DNA of 64,000 bases from an uncultured Draconibacterium sp. (lineage in GTDB: Bacteria > Bacteroidota > Bacteroidia > Bacteroidales > Prolixibacteraceae), in the NCBI RefSeq assembly GCF_963676815.1, contig NZ_OY781365.1:1956501-2020500 (forward strand). The letters are read 5' to 3'. A model generated the notes under the pieces. The model worked only from the letters and a program-made list of their open reading frames with translations, made no database searches and had not been told where the DNA came from. Of the stretch, positions 46,405-54,083 are shown piece by piece; within the stretch, counting starts at the first letter, position 1, and each line of letters begins with the position of its first letter. The translations under genes were made by a program, and so were the position numbers.

Positions 46405-47325
46405 ATGTATCAATTAAATCATATTCTGGTGTGCCTCGACCTAACCGAGATGGACGATTCGCTTATCCGTTACGCAGGTTTTTTAGCCAATAAAATTAAG
46501 CCCGAAAGTATCACATTCCTGCATGTTATGCGGCCTTTCGATATACCCAAAGAAATACTTGAAGCTTTTCCGGAGCTGGACGAGCCGATTCCTGATATTA
46601 TTCGCGAGGAACTAAAGGAAAAAGTTGACGAACAATTCAGCCCCGATGTCAATCTTAAAATCAATACAATGGTTAAGGAAGGATACCCAACTGAAACTAT
46701 TGTGAAATATACCCAACAAAATAACATTACGCTTACTTTAATGGGCAAGAAAATGGGCTACAAAGGAAGTGGTGGAGTCGTGAGGAAGATTCTTGGTATT
46801 ATTCCGTCGTCGGTGTTATTGGTTAGCGAAACCGTTCACGAGAAAATCGAAAATGTTTTGGTTCGAATGGATTTTTCAAGAATCAGTGAAATAGCCTTAC
46901 AAATGGCACTTCGGATAAAAGAACTAACCGGAGCCAATGTGGCCTGCCACCATGTACACAAACTGCCACTCAGTTATTTCCCGCAAACACAATCGGAAGA
47001 CGATAAAAAACTTCAGAAATACGTTGATAAGATCAGCAATAAGGAGTTTCAGAAATTTGTTAAACGCTATAAACACGAGCAGGACGAAATTCCTTTTTCT
47101 TACTCGTTGGACACCGAAAATGAAGAAGCCCAGATTTTATACCGTCAGGCACTAACAACCGGTGCGGATATGATTGTGATCGGGTCGATTATAAAGTCTG
47201 AATTAAACGATATTATTGTGGATTCAACTTCAGAAAAACTGGCCGAATCGGAGAAAAATATTCCGGTTTTTATTGTAAACGACCGCAAGCAATCGATGGG
47301 ATTTTTAAAATCATTATTTAACTAA
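46405..47325 (+). CDS. Universal stress protein, tandem Usp domains
   Basis: 306 residues with two UspA-like domains: about 1-145 (NHILVCLDLTEMDDSLIRYA, TLMGKKMGYKGSGGVVRKIL) and 150-300 (NVLVRMDFSRISEIALQMAL, ADMIVIGSIIKSELNDIIVD). The ATP-binding G-x2-G-x9-G pattern is recognisable in the first. It lies 19 bp after the BCCT gene and 11 bp before the betaine-binding lipoprotein, so the three form one unit. Usp domains next to BCCT transporters suggest osmotic control of uptake (inference). Confidence 0.88.
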   Translation: MYQLNHILVCLDLTEMDDSLIRYAGFLANKIKPESITFLHVMRPFDIPKEILEAFPELDEPIPDIIREELKEKVDEQFSPDVNLKINTMVKEGYPTETIVKYTQQNNITLTLMGKKMGYKGSGGVVRKILGIIPSSVLLVSETVHEKIENVLVRMDFSRISEIALQMALRIKELTGANVACHHVHKLPLSYFPQTQSEDDKKLQKYVDKISNKEFQKFVKRYKHEQDEIPFSYSLDTENEEAQILYRQALTTGADMIVIGSIIKSELNDIIVDSTSEKLAESEKNIPVFIVNDRKQSMGFLKSLFN

Positions 47326-47336
47326 AACCAGGCAAT

Positions 47337-48218
47337 ATGAACCAATATTTATCACATACCAAAGTAATAGCACTATCGTTATTGTTTGCTTTTTTTGTTT
47401 CGTGCAGCACAACCACAAAACCCGAAGATGATCGGTCGTTAAAGATTGTTTATACCGATTGGTCGGAGAGTGTTGCTCTAACGTATTTATCGTCAGTACT
47501 TCTTGAGGAACATATGGATTACAAGGTGATTTTAAAGTTAACCGATGTTGAAACAGCGTACCGTGAAGTGGCGAACAACGAGGCAGATGTTTTTACCGAT
47601 GCTTGGTTGCCCGAAACGCAAAAACAGTATTTTGATGAATACAAAGACAATATCGAAATGCTTGGAATTACCTATCCTGAGGCACGCACAGGTTTAGTTG
47701 TACCCAGTTACAGCCAACTAAGAACAGTTGATGATTTAAAAAACTATAATCACCCTATTGTGGGTATCGACGCCGGGGCTGGAGTAATGCAAAAAACAAA
47801 AGATGCTATTGATGTATATTCGCTGTCGAATTCGCTTTTGGCACTCTCTGAAGAAGAAATGGTAGAACAATTGGTCGACAGCATTCAACGGCGTAAAGAA
47901 ATTGTTGTAACAGGATGGGAACCTCACTGGATTTTTGCACGTTACGAAGTTCGGTTTTTAGATGATCCGGATAATATTTTCGGACAAAAAGAGAACATTT
48001 ACTCCATTGCAAACAAAGAACTTGCAAACAAACACCCGAATGCCGTTCGCTTTTTCGAACGCATGCAACTAACAGAAAAACAATTAAACAGCCTTGTTTA
48101 TGAAGTAAGAGTTAGCGAAGATCCGGTGAATGGTGTTAAAAAGTGGATGGAGCAAAACGAATTCATCGTTAACCAGTGGATTAAAAACCTATCTAAGGAG
48201 CGCTTAAAAGTTATGTAA
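47337..48218 (+). CDS. Glycine-betaine-type ABC substrate-binding lipoprotein (OpuAC-like), orphan
   Basis: 293 residues. Lipobox LFAFFVSC predicts lipidation at about Cys23. The mature domain matches OpuAC: LKIVYTDWSESVALTYLSSV, NNEADVFTDAWLPETQ, VVPSYSQLRTVDDL and VVTGWEPHWIFARY, in which Trp residues could form the aromatic cage for a quaternary ammonium. No ABC permease or ATPase gene is in the window. Being next to a BCCT gene, it may capture substrate for that carrier or signal osmolyte presence; both are speculation. Confidence 0.88.
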   Translation: MNQYLSHTKVIALSLLFAFFVSCSTTTKPEDDRSLKIVYTDWSESVALTYLSSVLLEEHMDYKVILKLTDVETAYREVANNEADVFTDAWLPETQKQYFDEYKDNIEMLGITYPEARTGLVVPSYSQLRTVDDLKNYNHPIVGIDAGAGVMQKTKDAIDVYSLSNSLLALSEEEMVEQLVDSIQRRKEIVVTGWEPHWIFARYEVRFLDDPDNIFGQKENIYSIANKELANKHPNAVRFFERMQLTEKQLNSLVYEVRVSEDPVNGVKKWMEQNEFIVNQWIKNLSKERLKVM

Positions 48219-48244
48219 AACCACATTTCTGGTTGTAAAAAAAA

Positions 48245-48264
48245 GGCCGGTTCAATAACCGGCC
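48245..48264. terminator. Hairpin after the betaine-binding gene
   Basis: GGCCGGTT-caat-AACCGGCC, exact 8-bp stem, 27 bases after the stop. On the plus strand no T run follows; on the minus strand a run of Ts does. It may mark a 3' end, but its orientation does not fit a plus-strand intrinsic terminator well. Confidence 0.45.
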
Positions 48265-48484
48265 CAATATGAATGTGTTCCTCTTAATGCTTGTTAAAGT
48301 CTATATACAGCACATTAAGTTTAACCTTTGCAAGTTACGACAAATAAGTAAAAACACGTACATCACAATACATATTTTTTAACCTAACCCTCTAGTTTTT
48401 AGATATTAACAATAATTTTATTATTTAAAATGCGAAGTGTTTCTGTTGAAAATATGATTAAAATCCGGGGCGTTTTAAACGAAG

Positions 48485-48513
48485 AAAGGGCAGTTCAACA
48501 ACTGCCCTTTTAC
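48485..48513 (+). terminator. Second hairpin with weak T run
   Basis: AAAGGGCAGTT (48485-48495) and AACTGCCCTTT (48500-48510) around CAAC, followed by TTTTAC. It could terminate leftover transcription from the betaine unit. The remaining 48219-48721 gap has no gene that I can support. Confidence 0.5.
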
Positions 48514-48721
48514 TAATGTTAACCCCCAAACACACATCGTGCTGAACGCACGACAATACAAATGAACAAAAAAGAATTTAGTTATCAAAAACATTGAGAT
48601 TTTTTTTTCCTGATTTTGCGTATTTTTCCCTTAATCTGTCATTTCTACACATCTGGTTTTAACGCATCCTTTGCTGTTCAATTTCTACACGAATTGCTTT
48701 TTTTAAACTTCATAAAAATTG

Positions 48722-48729
48722 TAGCTTTG
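48722..48729 (+). promoter_or_regulatory. -7 box of the aldo/keto reductase gene
   Basis: TAGCTTTG fits TAnnTTTG, 30 bases before the ATG at 48760. A TTG lies at 48694-48696, at longer than usual spacing. Confidence 0.5.
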
Positions 48730-48759
48730 GTAGTAATTCGAAAAACTTAAATCACCAGC

Positions 48760-49668
48760 ATGAATACCGTTATTGCAGCAATAAAAGAATTTGGACAGAA
48801 TTTCTCAAGCGAATACACCATTCCGAAACGTAAATTAGGTAAAACCGGCGAAGAGTTATCTGTAATAGGATTTGGAGGAATAATGCTGAATGATAATCCA
48901 CAGGACTTTGCAAACGAGCTGGTTGCGAAAGCTTTTGATTTGGGTGTAACTTATTTTGATGTGGCACCAAAATACGGAAACGCCGAAGATCGTTTGGGCC
49001 CAGCGCTAAAGCCTTATCGAAAAAATTCTTTTCTGGCATGTAAAACCCGACAACGAGATGCTGCCGGAGCACAAAAAGATTTGGAAAAATCGCTGTGCAA
49101 GATGCAAACAGATTATTTCGATTTGTACCAGCTGCACGAGTTGGCAACTGATGAAGATATACAAACCGTTTTTGGAAAGAACGGAGCATTGGAAACCCTC
49201 GTAAAAGCAAAAAAGGAGGGCAAAATTAAACATATCGGTTTTTCAGCACATTCGGTTAAAGCAGCTTTATTTGCGCTGAACAACTTTAACTTCGACTCCA
49301 TACTTTTCCCCATAAATTTTGCCTGCTGGAATGCCGGTAATTTTGGCCCGCAGGTTTATGCCGAGGCAGAAAAACAAGGAATCGGAATTCTGGCTTTAAA
49401 AGCCATGGCACTTACTACATTTCGTGAAAAAGAAGATTTGATTTTTAAAAATTGCTGGTACAAACCAATCGACGATGAAAGGATTATGAAGCAAGCACTC
49501 CGCTATACCTTATCGAAGAAAGTAACTGCAGCAATACCTCCGGGAGAATACACCCTGTTTTTAAAAGCCCTGGAGTTTATGCAGGATTTTGACCCCATTG
49601 AAGAAGAAGAAACAAAAGAATTACTGGCTTTAGCCAAAAATACAAAACCGGTGTTTATGCATGGTTGA
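48760..49668 (+). CDS. Aldo/keto reductase family protein
   Basis: 302 residues. KLGKTGEELSVIGFGGIML, VTYFDVAPKYGNAEDRLGP (Asp, Tyr), DYFDLYQLHELAT (His) and KHIGFSAHSVKAAL match AKR enzymes. The C-terminal part (AIPPGEYTLFLKALEF) differs from NADPH-loop consensus, and the early Phe-rich leader is unusual. No 4Fe-4S Cys cluster of the ferredoxin-type AKR group is present. Substrate unknown. Confidence 0.88.
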   Translation: MNTVIAAIKEFGQNFSSEYTIPKRKLGKTGEELSVIGFGGIMLNDNPQDFANELVAKAFDLGVTYFDVAPKYGNAEDRLGPALKPYRKNSFLACKTRQRDAAGAQKDLEKSLCKMQTDYFDLYQLHELATDEDIQTVFGKNGALETLVKAKKEGKIKHIGFSAHSVKAALFALNNFNFDSILFPINFACWNAGNFGPQVYAEAEKQGIGILALKAMALTTFREKEDLIFKNCWYKPIDDERIMKQALRYTLSKKVTAAIPPGEYTLFLKALEFMQDFDPIEEEETKELLALAKNTKPVFMHG

Positions 49669-49680
49669 CTAAGAAAAACA

Positions 49681-49707
49681 AAAGGCCGCTGATTTTCAGC
49701 GACCTTT
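49681..49707 (-). terminator. Terminator of tRNA-Arg, shared with the reductase gene
   Basis: AAAGGCCGCTGA and TCAGCGACCTTT pair with one mismatch around TTT. On the minus strand a T-rich run follows, directly after the tRNA 3' end. Confidence 0.7.
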
Positions 49708-49708
49708 G

Positions 49709-49780
49709 TAGTCCCGACGGGAATCGAACCCATATCTACAGTTTAGGAAACTGCTATTCTATCCGTTGAACTACGGGACC
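49709..49780 (-). tRNA. tRNA-Arg (anticodon CCT)
   Basis: 72 bases fold into a cloverleaf on the minus strand. Acceptor GGTCCCG pairs with CGGGACT (G-U first pair), the anticodon loop is TTCCTAA, and the T arm reads GGGTTCGATTCCC. The anticodon CCT reads AGG. The 3' CCA is not encoded. No variable-arm insertion. Confidence 0.95.
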
Positions 49781-49874
49781 ATAAATGTGGCGCAAAAGTA
49801 GTTAAAAACCTTAATCCCGACAAATCAGTCCAAAATATTGTTGCCCTGTTCTTATTCACTATTATCTGAATCAT

Positions 49875-49882
49875 TATCTTTG
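49875..49882 (+). promoter_or_regulatory. -7 box of pheS
   Basis: TATCTTTG fits TAnnTTTG and ends 23 bases before the pheS ATG. No -33 box is clear. Confidence 0.55.
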
Positions 49883-49905
49883 CACCTCAGTTTAAACAAA
49901 CAAGG

Positions 49906-50925
49906 ATGTTAGACAAGATCAAAGCGTTACAGGAAGAAATCGACAATATTGTGGCTTCAAGCAAGGAAGAGGTAGAGGAGCTACGCATAAAATACATTAG
50001 CAAAAAAGGACTGATTGGTCAATTATTCAACGACTTTAAAACCGTGCCTGCTGAACAAAAAAAGGAGGTTGGACAGGCTATTAACACACTTAAAACTTTC
50101 GCTTTAGAAAAAATTAACACGCTAAAAGATGGTTTTGAGAATAACGGAAGCGAAACTGCCGGACAGGATTTAACCATGCCTGGCGAGCCCATGAAACTGG
50201 GAACCCGTCATCCGTTGTCGCTGGTAAAAAACGAGATTATCGGAATTTTTGCCCGCCTTGGATTTACCGTTGCCGAAGGACCGGAGATTGAAGACGACTG
50301 GCATGTATTTTCGGCTTTGAACTTTCCACCGGAACACCCTGCCCGCGATATGCAGGATACTTTCTTTATTGAAAAAGATCCGGATGTACTACTGCGAACC
50401 CACACTTCTAGTGTACAAATTCGTGTTATGGAGCGTACCGAGCCGCCAATTCGTGCAATTTTCCCGGGACGTGTTTTCCGTAACGAAGCAATTTCCGCAC
50501 GATCGCACTGCATCTTCCACCAAATTGAAGGTTTGTATGTAGACGAGAATGTTTCGTTTGCCGACCTAAAACAAACTTTATTGCAGTTTGCCAAAGAATT
50601 GTTTGGCGAAGACACAAAAATTCGTCTGCGCCCATCGTACTTCCCGTTTACCGAGCCAAGTGCCGAAATGGACGTAAGCTGCTCGATTTGTGGTGGAAAA
50701 GGATGTAATGTATGTAAATACACCGGCTGGCTCGAAATTTTGGGCTGCGGAATGGTTGATCCAAACGTATTGGAGCTATGTAATATCGACAGTAAAAAAT
50801 ACACTGGCTTTGCATTTGGAATGGGTATCGAGCGTATTACCATGTTGCGCTATGGCATTAAAGATATCCGTCATTTCTTCGAAAACGACGTGCGTTTTCT
50901 GAAACAATTTGAGTCGGCTACCTAG
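49906..50925 (+). CDS. pheS: Phenylalanine-tRNA ligase alpha subunit
   Basis: 339 residues, standard length. An N-terminal coiled coil (EELRIKYISKKGLIGQLF) binds tRNA. Catalytic class-II motifs: HPLSLVKNEIIGIFARLGF, motif 2 FPGRVFRNEAISARSHCIFH, and motif 3 GFAFGMGIERITMLRYGI. Cys in DVSCSICGGKGCNVCKYTGW form a zinc-like site seen in some PheS. pheT is not adjacent, so the two subunits are encoded apart. Ends at a strong terminator. Confidence 0.97.
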   Translation: MLDKIKALQEEIDNIVASSKEEVEELRIKYISKKGLIGQLFNDFKTVPAEQKKEVGQAINTLKTFALEKINTLKDGFENNGSETAGQDLTMPGEPMKLGTRHPLSLVKNEIIGIFARLGFTVAEGPEIEDDWHVFSALNFPPEHPARDMQDTFFIEKDPDVLLRTHTSSVQIRVMERTEPPIRAIFPGRVFRNEAISARSHCIFHQIEGLYVDENVSFADLKQTLLQFAKELFGEDTKIRLRPSYFPFTEPSAEMDVSCSICGGKGCNVCKYTGWLEILGCGMVDPNVLELCNIDSKKYTGFAFGMGIERITMLRYGIKDIRHFFENDVRFLKQFESAT

Positions 50926-50950
50926 TAAAAAATACTTTGCAAAATAGATC

Positions 50951-50978
50951 AAGAGGAGCTTAAAAAGCTCCTCTTTTT
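50951..50978 (+). terminator. Terminator of pheS
   Basis: AAGAGGAGCTT-aaa-AAGCTCCTCTT exact 11-bp stem followed by Ts, 25 bases after the stop. Confidence 0.9.
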
Positions 50979-51112
50979 GGTACATTATGGCCTTATTCTC
51001 AATTGATTTATCCCACCCGTATTCCGATCCGTTCTGTAACTATCAGGTTAACACGAATTTAACAAACGAGTCCTACAAAATATGTTTTTTAGCATATTAA
51101 TTTAAAAAGCCA

Positions 51113-51120
51113 TACCTTTG
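51113..51120 (+). promoter_or_regulatory. -7 box upstream of the 55-residue membrane protein
   Basis: TACCTTTG fits TAnnTTTG. It lies about 130 bases before the small gene's ATG, giving a long leader. The 50979-51248 gap has no other feature. Confidence 0.45.
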
Positions 51121-51248
51121 TATCATACTTTTAAGTCTTTTATTAGACAGAAAAGAAAAAATTAGAAACAGCCCGATACTGAAGAACACAGAAATTAACA
51201 ATTAAAATGATTACAAATTTTTGGATTGGGCAATTAAATAATAATTGA

Positions 51249-51416
51249 ATGGAAACAAAAGCAAATCAGAATCAGATTGTCATTAAGATGAATACTGAGA
51301 ATGAGAAAAAAATGCTGCCATTAAACTTTATTTTTACACTGGCGGCAGGTGCTATTGCCGGAATGGCAGTTATTTTCAGTCTCTTTTGGGGATTGGAAAA
51401 GTTATTTGGAATGTAA
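51249..51416 (+). CDS. 55-residue single-span membrane protein
   Basis: ATG at 51249 to TAA at 51416. The N-terminal half is polar (ETKANQNQIVIKMNTENEKK); one membrane helix follows (FIFTLAAGAIAGMAVIFSLF), ending WGLEKLFGM. Its own -7 box and a strong terminator 20 bases after the stop support a real gene. Function unknown. Confidence 0.65.
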   Translation: METKANQNQIVIKMNTENEKKMLPLNFIFTLAAGAIAGMAVIFSLFWGLEKLFGM

Positions 51417-51435
51417 ACCACGTATTATAGAACTG

Positions 51436-51463
51436 AAAAAGGCTCGCCATTGCGAGCCTTTTT
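51436..51463. terminator. Bidirectional terminator
   Basis: AAAAAGGCTCGC and GCGAGCCTTTTT around CATT. It serves the small membrane protein (+) and the convergent reductase (-). Confidence 0.9.
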
Positions 51464-51498
51464 TATGCTTCAATAAATTTTCCCTGAATACTTATTTC

Positions 51499-52482
51499 TT
51501 ACTTTAAAACCGCTTCAATTGCTGCTAACTCTTCTTCCGAAAAACTGCGGTTCTTAAGCATTGCCACATTATCATCAATTTGTTTTACCGAGCTTGCGCC
51601 AATTAAAACCGAGGTAATTCGTTTATCGCGTAATATCCAGGCCAAAGCCATTTGTGCCAGCGACTGTCCCCTTTCCTGAGCAATGTTATTTAAAGCCACT
51701 ATTTTATCGTGAGCTGTTTCAACATCCTCTTTTTTCAGAAAAACTTCGCGTGTTGCTCTCGATCCTTCAGGAATTCCTTTGAGGTATTTATTTGTCAGCA
51801 ATCCCTGCGCAAGCGGCGAGAACGGAATACAACCAATTCCTTCGTCTTCCAAAACATCCAAAAGGCCGTCTTCAACCCATCGTTCAAACATGGAGTAACG
51901 AGGCTGATGAATCAAACACGGAGTTCCCAGGTCTTTCAGAATACATGCTGCTTCTTTTGCCATGTCGGCCGGATAATTTGAAATACCAACATACAATGCT
52001 TTTCCTGAGCGCACTGCCCTGTCGAGTGCCATCATAGTTTCTTCAAGCGGCGTGTCAGGATCGGGGCGGTGCGAATAAAAAATATCCACATATTCCAGTC
52101 CCATACGTTTTAAACTCTGATCGAGGCTGGCCAGCACATACTTTCGGCTTCCCCATTCGCCATATGGTCCGGGCCACATTAAATATCCTGCTTTGCTCGA
52201 AATAATCAGCTCATCGCGATACGCACTAAAATCCTGTTTTAAAATTTTACCAAAGTTTTCTTCAGCCGAACCCGGTGGCGGACCATAATTATTGGCCAAA
52301 TCGAAATGTGTGATGCCCAAATCAAAAGCCCTGTGTAACATGGACCGACCATTTTCAAACACATCAATTCCACCAAAGTTATGCCATAAACCCAACGAAA
52401 CAGCAGGCAGTTTCAGCCCCCATTTTCCGCAACGGTTATACACCATTTCATCATATCTCGATTCTTTTGGTAAATAGGTCAT
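51499..52482 (-). CDS. Aldo/keto reductase, YghZ/Gpr (glyceraldehyde-3-phosphate reductase) type
   Basis: 327 residues from ATG at 52482 (MTYLPKESRYDEMVYNRCG), the family's usual start; the frame extends to 52536. Motifs: GITHFDLANNYGPPPGSAEE, ISSKAGYLMWPGPYGEWGS, EYVDIFYSHRPDPDTP (His), PLAQGLLTNKYLKGIPEGSR and TSVLIGASSVKQIDDNVAML. This set is typical of YghZ, which reduces methylglyoxal and L-glyceraldehyde phosphate. Encoded alone. Confidence 0.92.
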   Translation of the reverse strand: MTYLPKESRYDEMVYNRCGKWGLKLPAVSLGLWHNFGGIDVFENGRSMLHRAFDLGITHFDLANNYGPPPGSAEENFGKILKQDFSAYRDELIISSKAGYLMWPGPYGEWGSRKYVLASLDQSLKRMGLEYVDIFYSHRPDPDTPLEETMMALDRAVRSGKALYVGISNYPADMAKEAACILKDLGTPCLIHQPRYSMFERWVEDGLLDVLEDEGIGCIPFSPLAQGLLTNKYLKGIPEGSRATREVFLKKEDVETAHDKIVALNNIAQERGQSLAQMALAWILRDKRITSVLIGASSVKQIDDNVAMLKNRSFSEEELAAIEAVLK

Positions 52483-52716
52483 ACAAATTAAATTTAATTG
52501 GTTATTGATTAATAAGTAATCCAAATCGTTATTCAAACTGTTCGGATTATCCTATTCAAAGTTATTATTCTTTTCGCATTTTTCTAAATCAGTGCCCTTT
52601 CAACTTGTTTCTTCCCCTACCTGAAACAAGCAGGCATGCATAAGATTTCAACCAATTTCTGAAACTAATCGGTATTAAAACCATATAAATAATATAGAAA
52701 CTAAAATCGAATAGCC

Positions 52717-53820
52717 ATGAGTGAAAAACTAGTTACTATTGTAGTATTACCTCTGGCGCGGGCCCATATTTTGAAAATGCGTTTAGAGGAAAAAGGAATT
52801 AAATGCGAACTGGAAGACGTTCATTTAATTGAAGGAGCAGCCACCTCAACTGTTCGGGTTAAGATTTTGGAAAACGACCTGAACGAAGCTTTTAAAGAAG
52901 TAGACAAACTGCTTGGATTAGAACCCGAGAAACAAAAAAAGGTGAGTAAACCCGGGCAGATTCTTGTGCCAATTGATTTTTCTGCCGTATCAGAAAAAGC
53001 CGTATTAATGGCTTTTAATATTGCCAGCCACCTAAAAGCACAGCTGGTAATTATGCACTCCTACATTAGCCCAATGCGATTTTCAATACCCTACGGCGAT
53101 ATTTACCCCTACGACACCACCCTGCTAAAACAAACCGAAGATGCCGAAAAAGAAGCCAACGATCAGTTCAAAAATTTTCTGGCAACACTGGTACACGAAA
53201 TTGGACCCGATCGCTGGGAAACAGTAAATCCTGAATACATTGTAAAACCGGGATATGCAGAAGAAGACATCATAGCGTTTGCCAACGAACAGCCCACCCG
53301 GTTGATTGTAATTGGCCGTGGCGGAGATAAAACATGGCCCGGAACCGTTGGCAGCGTTACTGCCGATGTAATGTATAACGCTTCTGTACCTGTTTTGGTA
53401 ATTCCTGAAGACATGAAACCAAAACCGGTTGAAGAGTTTAAGGAAGTGCTTTACGCTACCAATTTTGACGAAAAAGACTTTACTGCACTTGATAAACTGA
53501 TGAATATTGTAAAAACTTACGAGGTAAGAGTAGTATGTGCTCATGTTGGAATGCCCGATGAATATGGCTGGGATATTGCACGATTGGAAGGCATGAAAGA
53601 TATTTTACACAAGAAATACGAAAACAAGGAGTTTGAGTGCAAATTAATTATGGGAAACAACGTTTTAGATACGCTTGAAAGCACCCTGAAAAACGACAAC
53701 GTTGATATTCTGGCACTCACCACCCATAAACGAGGTATGATTTCGAGACTGTTTAATCCAAGCCTGGCGCGTAAAATGGTGTTTCATACAAAAATTCCGC
53801 TGCTGGTATTTCACGCATAA
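52717..53820 (+). CDS. DUF2007-like domain fused to tandem Usp domains
   Basis: 367 residues. Residues 1-68 (LVTIVVLPLARAHILKMRLE, GIKCELEDVHLIEG) resemble a DUF2007 signal-transducing-type domain. Two Usp domains follow: about 75-225 (ILVPIDFSAVSEKAVLMAF; VIGRGGDKTWPGTVGSVTAD) and 235-367 (EVLYATNFDEKDFTALDKLM). The second ends ARKMVFHTKIPLLVFHA. The N-terminal fusion is unusual. Encoded alone with a strong terminator. Confidence 0.88.
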   Translation: MSEKLVTIVVLPLARAHILKMRLEEKGIKCELEDVHLIEGAATSTVRVKILENDLNEAFKEVDKLLGLEPEKQKKVSKPGQILVPIDFSAVSEKAVLMAFNIASHLKAQLVIMHSYISPMRFSIPYGDIYPYDTTLLKQTEDAEKEANDQFKNFLATLVHEIGPDRWETVNPEYIVKPGYAEEDIIAFANEQPTRLIVIGRGGDKTWPGTVGSVTADVMYNASVPVLVIPEDMKPKPVEEFKEVLYATNFDEKDFTALDKLMNIVKTYEVRVVCAHVGMPDEYGWDIARLEGMKDILHKKYENKEFECKLIMGNNVLDTLESTLKNDNVDILALTTHKRGMISRLFNPSLARKMVFHTKIPLLVFHA

Positions 53821-53855
53821 ACTTTAATTGACACTTATATGATCGGCCATAAATC

Positions 53856-53896
53856 AAAAACGGGAACCTTCTGCAAAAGTCGGGTTCCCGTTTTTT
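53856..53896 (+). terminator. Terminator of the DUF2007-Usp gene
   Basis: AAAAACGGGAACC pairs with GGTTCCCGTTTTT (53883-53895) around a 14-base loop, with a continuing T run. Confidence 0.9.
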
Positions 53897-54083
53897 GCAG
53901 AAGCAATCCACCTAATCATATTTACTTGAAAGACTAACAAATTTCCATTTTTTAAATAAATTTGCTAAACTCGTTACCGGTTTTGTTGTTGAAATAGCTG
54001 GAGAATTTATTGGAAAACAATACGTACACACAGCCGTATAATGCTGTTACAGAAAAACCAGAACGGAAAAAACGTAGACACGA

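Noticed and set aside
48245..48264. Standard plus-strand terminator of the betaine unit
   Set aside because: The T run lies on the wrong strand; listed only as a hairpin with low confidence.
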